From positions 186,001 through 250,000 of the forward strand of contig MU385715.1 of NCBI GenBank assembly GCA_022497155.1: a DNA stretch of 64,000 nt, written 5' to 3'. Below, one piece after another: positions 11,443 through 19,537 of the stretch. This DNA is from Whalleya microplaca. Its lineage: Eukaryota > Ascomycota > Sordariomycetes > Xylariales > Xylariaceae. The notes below the pieces were generated by a model. The model did not search any database, was not told where the DNA came from, and worked only from the letters and a program-made list of their open reading frames with translations. A program made the position numbers and the translations under genes. The first letter of the stretch is position 1; every line of letters starts with the position of its first letter.

Positions 11443-12312
11443 ATGGCTTCCTCGATGCGCAACTGGCTAGACAAGATCTACCTCGTGTACTTCATCATCC
11501 ACCTCCCAATTCTCTTCTGTATGTCCGCCTCATTTCATTTGGACTCCGAGTGAGGCAATATTATAGTATCTTGAGATACTCTTATAGTTAGACCTACCAT
11601 CCAACATGTTTGTCACCTGTCTTCACTGAATGCTTTCACCAACAGTGGAAGCATGAGAAACATCGCGGACCTCCAGAAACAGCAGCGTGGATCATGTCAA
11701 TTTTTCACTACCCACAGCACCAGCTCAAACTCACGTGCTATACACACTACGGAACACATCACACCTAGCTAACCATAGTCTAGGCGTGGATCTCGTGCCG
11801 CTCTATCCCCAATCCCTCTGGGTGCCCGCGTCATCACCACTGCACTTCCTCTACGAGCTGCGCGCGTATTACCTGAGGACGTACAACGACCAGTTCTTCG
11901 CGCCGCCGCCCGCCACCGTGCCGAGCTTCTTCCCGCTGTTCGCTTTCCTCGAGCTCGTGTTCCACCTGCCGGTGTCGCTATGGGCGGTGAGCAAGCTCGT
12001 GGGCCGGGGCAGGCTGAACGGCGGCGCGGAGCTGCTCCTCCTCGTGTACGGCGCCGAGACGGCTCTGACGACCGCCACGTGCATGTACGAGATATTTCTG
12101 TGGGACCCGGTGCTCGTGAGCGCGCAGCAGAAGACCGTGTTGCTAGGTGGATTGTACGGCGGGTATTTGGCCCTAGGTAAGCTGAGATCGCCACGTGAGC
12201 TGTGCCTGAAACCTGTCCGGACTAACGCGGGGTAGCGGGTTTGTTGACGGCTGACATGTATATGCGGTTGTTGAAACGCCTCGAAGTTGCCGATGTCAGG
12301 AAGAGGGTCTAG
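11443..12312 (+). CDS. EXPERA-domain membrane protein, TMEM97/sigma-2-receptor-like
   Basis: Three exons, 11443-11518, 11784-12176 and 12236-12312, giving 181 aa, the usual length for TMEM97-like proteins (about 170-180). Intron 1 is 265 nt, long for this window; intron 2 is 59 nt. The start MASSMRNWLDKIYLVYFIIH is the family N-terminus. After intron 1 the chain continues C-VDLVPLYPQSLWVP, with the conserved Asp (D28), then FFPLFAFLELVFHLPVSLWAV with the conserved Glu. Four membrane spans are expected. Reading through intron 2 would give a shorter product ending KPVRTNAG; splicing restores the family ending LLTADMYMRLLKRL. Relatives sit in the ER and bind sterols or sterol-like ligands. Exon 2 is strikingly GC-rich. 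It converges on the gene ending at 12562. Confidence 0.8.
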
Positions 12313-12561
12313 GGACTAGTTGCTGACAAGCCGAGGCAGCTAGTGGAAGCCGGGAGCCCTTTGACATTATTCATGGGTATCGTACTCTCAATGGGTATCT
12401 CTTAACCGTGGTTCGGTTTTCATTCGGTTCTAAAGCCAAAACTCCTATTGATACACAACCAGTATTCCGGACACAAGCGTAACAGCCACATTATCCCTCC
12501 TGATCGTAGAATTATGTACAAGAATCCATGCGTGACCCCATGATTACACTTATCCCAGTTC

Positions 12562-13542
12562 TCAATCGAGTCGCTTCGAGTACCCCCACCCGTTGCCTAC
12601 GCCGTTAAGTCCATAGCCTAAGGGCGTAGCACCACCCAGTCCCCGGCCTTTCAGTCGCTTCGGCAGTATTATGCCGAAAAAGTACACACCGGAGACCAGT
12701 ACGCCTGCAATAAAGGACACAAGAGCATAGAACACGGTGCTAGCGTAGATATGGCCTCCCATCCCCTGCCACTCGACTCTGCCCTCAGTCTTGGGCAGGG
12801 CCGGAGTCGGGAACCATCGCACGCTGAAACTCAGCGGCAGAGGATCGCCAATGACCAGTCTCCTGGTAAAACTGCCGTCCATATGACTCAACGGGCTCGT
12901 GCTATATGCGGCGCCGCTATCCAAGACGCCACTGTCATGTGGGTGGATGTGGTGCTTGGGCGTGCTGTGGAGCAGGATGTTCAAGTGGGTGCTGATGTGC
13001 AGATGGCTCAATTGCAACGTGCCAGCCAAGGCGAACACGAGCGGTATGTATTCTTGCTCGTGGGGCTTCTCTCCGACAGTCTCGACGTGGGGAGGGGGCC
13101 GGGCAGGGAGACGGCAGGCGAGAGGGGCGTCGCTGTGGATGTAGAACTCGAGCAGATGGAAGAAAGGGTCGTCTATCATGGGGATAGTACAGTTCATCTC
13201 CCCTTCGATGCCATATTTGAACTCGAGCGGGGTGCCGGTCTCATTGCACACCGGGAAGGGAATCCACTGGATCTCGTTCTTCGCATCTTGGATGTGTTCC
13301 CCGGTCTCTCTAGATATTGGAACGATGAAATGTCAGCCATCCCCGGTCAGGATTCGACGACGAAGCACATATACATAGCCGGGAAGCTTTGCAACTCACA
13401 TGCTCCTGTTCATGCACTCGACGCCAATGGGCGCGCCGTAGTGATAGGAGGGCAGGATGCCTTCTTTGAGGTCGGTGGTCGCGATCGCAAATCGGGCCAG
13501 CAGCAGAGACGCGCCCAGCCGCAGGCGTGTGATTGAACGCAT
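12562..13542 (-). CDS. Conserved-looking type I membrane protein of unknown function
   Basis: Two exons, 13542-13400 and 13309-12562, with a 90-nt intron (donor GTGAGT, acceptor ATCTAG); the split codon AT|A keeps phase and the product is 296 aa. The ATG at 13542 opens a signal peptide (MRSITRLRLGASLLLARFAIA). The luminal part has cysteines in VECMNRS, PVCNETG, MNCTIP and LACRLP and N-glycosylation sequons (NRS, NET, NCT), plus a His-rich stretch HSTPKHHIHPHD. One membrane span near the end (HIYASTVFYALVSFIAGVLV, then VYFFGIILPKRLKGR) is followed by a short basic Gly-rich tail. It reads like a fungal secretory-pathway membrane protein with an exposed ectodomain, but I do not recognise a named family. 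It ends 249 bp from the convergent TMEM97-like gene. Confidence 0.7.
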
Positions 13543-13583
13543 AATAGATCACCGAGTCCGGCTGGTGTGGTGCATGTGACTGT

Positions 13584-13639
13584 ATGCCTCGATTATGCCT
13601 CGATTATGCCTCGATTTATGCCTCGATTGTGCCTCGATA
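13584..13639. repeat. 11-bp tandem repeat, about five copies
   Basis: Unit ATGCCTCGATT repeated at 13584, 13595, 13606, about 13618 (after one extra T) and about 13629, the last copy diverged at both ends. It starts 42 bp upstream of the ATG of the membrane-protein gene at 13542, so it may lie in that gene's leader or core promoter. Confidence 0.85.
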
Positions 13640-14865
13640 TCGGATGCTATGGCCGTGGCCAGGACATGTCTGTGTTTCTTATGATTGGCACACCTGTCAG
13701 TACTGCGTACGCATACGGAATAGTACAGATTCAGGACAGGGACAAGAAAAAAAGGCTGAAAGACAGCCTGGCAGCCTGGCTGGCTGGCTGTCTGGCTGGC
13801 AGGCCTACCTTGTTTAGGTACGCAGTAGTCACAAAGTCCCTTGCTGTCCTGTTGCTGTAGCCCCACTCTTTCAATCCAGGGGTGCATGCACGTATTGCAC
13901 ATACGCATACGTACAAATTACTGTTTACATACATAGAATATATATTGTATAGCATGGTAAGTAGTATTACCCTCATTGCGAGGTTATGCTCGATGAAAAG
14001 AAGACACCCTAGAGTTTACGTACGATACATAGACAATGCCTCATTCCAGAAAAGTTGCTGGCTCTCGTGATACATACAACCACCGCTGTCATCCGTACCC
14101 ATTACCAATACGGAGCATCTTACCAAAAATGTCCCCTAAGGGCCCAAGGGTCAGCTGTCGAGATAGGGCGCCATGGGTAAACTAGAAGAGCTAAGTGCGC
14201 TGCTACCTTCCCTTACATCTTGGAAACCTCGAGTTACGGGGACAGTTAGAGTTACCAAGATAATGGACACCAATAGTTATTAGTGATAGCCCATACGCAG
14301 CGCTATTGTACATGCAAAACATCACGATTTTTAAGAACGGTGTGGGTCGTACCAATCACTTCATCTTAACGGTTTCGAGCTTCAGGGCTGAACATTAGCT
14401 GGCTCCAGCAATAAGTAAATTGATATCGGAATACTTGCTCAGACCTTTCTTCTCACAAGTTCTTTCGGTCGTCAGAACACCAACGTTGTAGGATGGTTCT
14501 ATGGCATTCCTTACGTACATCATCTTCGCACACGGCCTAAGCTCGTTGAAAGTAAGTTGGTGCCACTTCCCAATGACTCGCAAATCTCCGACACGTATGT
14601 GAACGCGCTTGAGAGTCACTATGCAGAAAGGGGGTTTTTTTTTTTAACGTCTTCTTTTTCTTCACGGGATCCTCCGCCAAATCCCATCAGAAACTTGATT
14701 GCAAGCAATGGGTAATTCCGTTAGCGTTGAGGAGTCAGATCTGAAAATACCCTTATTGAGTTACATCGTAGGATCCAAAAGGTTCTCTTGGAATTACCAA
14801 GTGGAGCTACGATGCTTATATAGACATTGCTAGTACGGAGTAGAGCGTCTGTATATACTGGGTGA

Positions 14866-14885
14866 ATATATATATATATATATAT
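14866..14885. repeat. AT dinucleotide microsatellite
   Basis: About ten AT units, 160 bp upstream of the small secreted protein gene. Confidence 0.9.
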
Positions 14886-15048
14886 CATCTGATTTACCAA
14901 AATATGGTCTGGTTCTAATTTCTAGCTAAACATTGCAAGATATAATCTTCAAAATCCAAGGGGGGAACACTTCTCCTATCATTCACTGCATTTTAACACC
15001 TCATCTTCAACGCATACTTATCTTTCTCGGATCATACATATTAACAAG

Positions 15049-15474
15049 ATGATATTATCCACACGAGCTCTGATTGTCCTCGCTTTCAGCGCAATTGGCT
15101 CAACCACGAACCCCAAAGCAGATGAGTACCCGACAGCCGACTGCAGCGGCGAAAAGGACTACCCCCATTCGAACTATGGGTTGACATACGTTACGATGAA
15201 CGAGACGACTCACTGTGTGTACCTCGCGAGCAAGGACTGGAGTAAAAGGACGTGGCAGGCATACTCGAAGAAGACATACAACGGCGGGGCGTGCTGGGGA
15301 GACGTCCTGGGTAATCTCAAAGGCGGAACGAACAACCTCGATACCACATTTACAAAGCGCATCAATTGTCTTCTGAACTGCGGCACAAATTCGGACTCTG
15401 ATGCAAGCGACAAATGCAGGACTATCGGCCAGTGGGTGCCTAGGGAGGAAGCAGCTAGCGATCATAGAACATAG
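15049..15474 (+). CDS. Small secreted cysteine-rich protein
   Basis: Single exon, 141 aa, ATG at 15049 preceded by AAG and followed by a clear signal peptide (MILSTRALIVLAFSAIGS). The mature part of about 120 residues has six cysteines (in DCSGE, THCVY, GACWG, INCLL, LNCGT and DKCRT), enough for three disulfides, and one NET sequon. Apart from a Trp/Tyr-rich middle it has no domain that I recognise. Size, secretion signal and even cysteine number are the usual profile of fungal secreted effectors or antimicrobial-type proteins, but that is inference from form only; nothing here shows a target or activity. It is isolated, with about 1 kb of non-coding DNA downstream and 1.5 kb upstream. Confidence 0.7.
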   Translation: MILSTRALIVLAFSAIGSTTNPKADEYPTADCSGEKDYPHSNYGLTYVTMNETTHCVYLASKDWSKRTWQAYSKKTYNGGACWGDVLGNLKGGTNNLDTTFTKRINCLLNCGTNSDSDASDKCRTIGQWVPREEAASDHRT

Positions 15475-16420
15475 ATATGCACGCGGTCTGAAGATATAGA
15501 ATGGTCCCCACGGGGGAATAATTTGGCTCTTAGTGCTATACTCGAAGATATGGTTAAGAAACTCCATAGGAGAAGGTATAGAGAGGGGAACAGCTCCAAG
15601 CTAGACTAGCTTCCAAGCAGGATGTTGATATAATAAACAAGCTGTACTCGAAGTGGGCAGAAACGAACGAGGCAACCTTGGCTTTAATATACCCAAGGAG
15701 AGATGGTCATCCAGAAATAGATAACAAATTGCTTTAATATAGTATCGCATTAGGGACAAGCTAAGGTAACCTAGACAATAGGATTCAAAACGTATCTTGA
15801 GAGGCCTGGTTGGTGAGCATTCTTGTTATTTATTATTGTAGCTGAGATACCCTTATAAGACTGAATTTGGGCCTACATGTGGCTACAGCCTTTAAATAAA
15901 TATAAAGGGGCTCTAGCCCCCTGCAGTTCCACCTTGCACACATGAAGACATTATGCTCTTCATTACTTTGCCCTATATTGCCCATTGTTTTCCTCGACTT
16001 CTCCGTATGGTACAGACGTCTCAGTTAACATCGCCGTCTGTCTGCATAAAAAAGTATCAGAAAATCATCTAACGTGTTGGAATAGCGCTCAAGTGTGTCG
16101 CATTAACATAGTGACTGTCACCTGCCGTACTTTGAGGTCGAGAAAGGTCATATATGTGCCTGTAGAATACGTAGCCCGTTTTCTCACACCAGCACAACCT
16201 AGCCAAATTGGCTTACAAAATCGCAGACCTGATTGAGGACTCGAAGTGAGAATATTGCCTACAAGACTCCTATACTATCCCGAAGGACAGCCCTCCCAGT
16301 TCGAACAGTTCAGCTTTGAAATGAAAAACAGGTTGACTTGGGGAAATGCCCTTGCCATATAGGATCCCCTGGGCTAGCGAGCCTCCGCAACAGCCAGACT
16401 GACAAGGACGGCTTCACAGC
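15475..16420. other. Intergenic, no gene seen
   Basis: About 0.95 kb between convergent genes (secreted protein + and MFS transporter -). Only short frames; nothing recognised. Confidence 0.55.
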
Positions 16421-18577
16421 TCACAGCATATACCGAAACCCATCCCCCTCACGCCCCCGCCCCCTTCCACTCCTCCCTGACACCCCTTCACGCACCAAGC
16501 CCTGCGCCTCCTCGTTACCACCCCCAGCACCAGCAGCAGGCGGTTCCGCCTCCCTCTCGTCCCACGCGCGATTCGCCCTAACCAAGCACACCCTCAACAC
16601 AAGCGCCAGCACCGCAACACCCCCCATAGCCCCCGCACAAGCGCACATACCCGGCTGAAAGAACGGCCTGTCGCGATCCGGATACAGCCTCGTGCCCACC
16701 AGCGGCCCGCACTGTCCCACGACCTGGAGGAGCGCGAACGCGCCGCCCCGCGCGCCCTCCTCCGGCTGATTGTTGACGGCCCAGGCGATGATGAGCACGA
16801 CGACGCTGAAAAACCCCACGGCGGCGGGGTACACGGCCAGGTACCGGAGCACGGGGCTGACCCCCAGCGGCTTCGCGAGCGCGAGCACGGTGTACCCGGC
16901 GGCGGACGCGAGCGCGTGCGCGACGACGAAGGGGGTGCGGCTCTGCAGCTTGTCCGAGAGGTGCGCCGTGGCGAGGACGGCGACGAAGGCGACCAGGAAC
17001 GGGACGGCGGTCAGGGCCTGCGCCTCGCGGGCGCCGTGGCCCATTTCCGTGAGGATCGTGGGCAGGAAGACCGGCAGCGACGAGTACGCCATGTTCGCGA
17101 GGAAGAACATGGCGCCCGTGATCCAGGCCTTGGGGTCCGCCAGGGCGGAGAGCACGGCTTTGGCCTTGAGGCCGCCTGCTGTTGTTGACGAGGCGGAGGA
17201 GGGATGGTTGGTTGAACCTCCTCCGACTCCCAGGCCCCTTCGCCGGGGCTGCTTTTCGTGGCGCAGGCGGAGGCGGGCGACTTTCTTTTCGCGCGGGGTC
17301 AGGTATGAGGCCCGGTCGGGGGAGTCCGGGATGATGCTCCAGGCCGTGATGGCGACGACGACGGAGGGAAAGCCTTCGAGCAAGAATAGCAGGCGCCACG
17401 GCGATATGGGCCCATTTTCACCCAGCTTCAATATGACCCATGCCAGCGATGACGCGAAGGACGTAGCGAGAGGGGCGGCTAGAAATGTGGGTGAGACTTC
17501 TCGAAACAGACCAGTAGCTGTGTAGCTGGTTTCAATATATGTACATACCTGAGATAAATATGGCTGTCCGAAAGGCTAGCTCGTGGCGCTTGAAGAAAAA
17601 GGACAGGTAGAACGGCACGCCCGTGAAGGCCGCCTCGCCAATACCAAGTAGCGTACGCAAGAATATCAGGACGGGATATGACGTTGTGATGGACTGCAAC
17701 GAGGCGATGACGCCCCAGGAGAAGACGATGAAGGTGACGTAAATATGTGCAGGAACCAATTTCCACAACAATGCCATCCATTCAAAACCAACATACGAGA
17801 TGTAGAATGAGGTGAGCGCCCATTCGTAAAGGTTGTCTTGCCGCGGACGCGTCTGCAAGTCCTCTTCCATTCCAGCGATCCGGGCATTTCCAATATCTGA
17901 ACCGAGACGAAACATCACGTCAGCAAGGGAGTCTCGAAATGAACCACAGGCATTCCCCGAACCCAAAACTGAACTAAGCCTTATGCCAAACGTCATGAGC
18001 ACGAAGAATGCGGTTGTTCCCGAAATGTTAATAAATCTAATCTCTGTGTGATTTGAGTTCATATCTGGATCTCGTGGACGACCACGGTACCCCTGCGACA
18101 GATGGTTCATGGTTCGTGGTTCTTAGGTAGATGAGAAGATGGCAACGACTCACTAGATCGGTCTAGGAACGACAGCATGTAGCACAGGCTGAGGAACAAC
18201 ACCAGGCGGCGATCGAACTTGCGCACCACCGCCCTCTCTTCATCCGGAGTATAGAGCTGGAAACTGGCGATGGTGCTATCGCTCGGTCTCCTCATCCTAC
18301 AACTTTGTCGGTGGTCACGATAGGCACCGTCGTGCTCCTCGTCATTTGCATGCCTGTCTGCGTTCCCCTTGCTTCGGTCCTGCAGCTCGAACGTCTCGTC
18401 GGCCTCGGAGCCAAAGGCGAGATCTGATACTTCGAGCGGGCGATGGCGATCAAAGCCTTCTCCATCGTATGAATCGGTGTCGCTCTGTGGCGTCAGGGCT
18501 GCGCCCGTCTGTGTTGACGAGTCGGACTGGGATGGGTCGCGGTGGGATAGGAACGGTTCCGTTATGGCAGCAGCCAT
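16421..18577 (-). CDS. MFS transporter, anion:cation symporter (Dal5-like) family
   Basis: Three exons on the minus strand, 18577-18154, 17896-17549 and 17478-16421, introns 257 and 70 nt, 609 aa. The first 115 residues are a polar cytosolic tail. Transport begins at FDRRLVLFLSLCYMLSFLDRS, and splicing intron 1 restores LDRSNIGNARIAGM, the hallmark of the anion:cation symporter group (allantoate, nicotinate, biotin and similar permeases). Splicing intron 2 restores FISAAPLATSFASSLAW. Later helices include WRLLFLLEGFPSVVVAI and AWITGAMFFLANMAYSS; twelve spans are expected, in the plasma membrane. The loop after TM6 carries a Ser/Thr/Gly-rich insert. Substrate cannot be assigned. The third exon is much richer in G+C than the first two. 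A longer minus frame that runs through intron 1 (from 18110) is an artefact. Confidence 0.85.
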
Positions 18578-19537
18578 GACGAAAACTCGTTAATCAAGGC
18601 CTACGCGACGGCATCAAGCAGAGAAAATGATAGAAAGTCTATGCAAAGCCCTCGGGATTAAATTGGTAGTCGAGCTTTTGAAGATGCCCGACGCAGAGGT
18701 AGTTCTAAGTAGTTATGTCGGCTCCCCCATTGCGACATGTCCCATTGACAACCCGTGCGTAATTGGCCCGCATATCGTGGTAACACCCGAATTTAACGCT
18801 TTGATGATTAACATCAGCCTCAAATCAAAACTTTCATCAGCAAATAAATGCTACCACGATCACGTAATTAATGGTACAGGAATCTCACGTAGCATAAAAT
18901 GTCATAAAATGTCATAAGCTGCATATACTAGCTTACAAAATTTGTAATATTGTCTTTCTTTCTATTCAGTATATGCTTAAGACCATTACACGCAATGACT
19001 CTAGAGGGCGACCACCTTTGGGTGCCGAGACTTTCAGGGTTTTTCGTCATATTCGAACCATACCTCAACCTTCGGAACGGTCGTGACAGTCATAATGTAC
19101 AATTCCCAACGGCCAGTCACGTCGTGGGCCCTCTAGAGTCCATTACCCAGATCAGATGTCCCCCTTTTTCGGCCCCTATTCCAAACCGACACACACACCA
19201 GACATCTCGCCTCCCCAAAAGTACACATAAATGCATTAGATCAAAAGTACCTGGGCATCAGATCGAAGCCAGCAAAAGGTGGGCTACGGTCCTTACCGAT
19301 GCCGAGGATTGCTAAGTATTTCCGGCGGGATTCAAATATTTATTTGGCAAACCAACCATCTTAGAACGTAAATGACAAGAAAACTTGAGCGATGCTCATA
19401 GCGGTCGCATTTCCTAGGATAGGTCGCTCGCGATGTCTTCTATATCAAGTGATAAAACAGGCAAGGCCTCCTGGAAGGGTATCGAAGTGTAATGGGAAAT
19501 AAAAACCGATGTGACGGGCAGGTCATATACGTAGAGC
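18578..19537. other. Intergenic, no gene seen
   Basis: About 0.96 kb between the MFS gene start and the MSB2 gene end (both minus). Plus-strand frames at 18627-18917 and 18950-19315 are open but show no domain, no splice partner and ordinary AT-rich composition, so I do not call them. Confidence 0.55.

Larger units (their letters stand above)
13543..15048. other. Intergenic, promoters and low-complexity tracts
   Basis: About 1.5 kb between divergent genes (13542 - and 15049 +). It holds the 11-bp tandem repeat at 13584-13639, a GGCT-rich tract near 13776-13802, a T-run near 14635-14645 and an AT dinucleotide tract at 14866-14885. The short minus frame 14395-14619 has no recognisable domain and no convincing ATG. 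Confidence 0.55.

Noticed and set aside
12751..13536. 261-codon plus-strand frame
   Set aside because: Antisense to the two-exon membrane-protein gene, including its intron; no domain, and the minus-strand model has a signal peptide, sequons and a membrane span.
16578..17399. 273-codon minus frame inside the MFS gene
   Set aside because: Frame-shifted shadow of a very GC-rich exon; the product is Arg/Pro/Ala-rich without domain structure.
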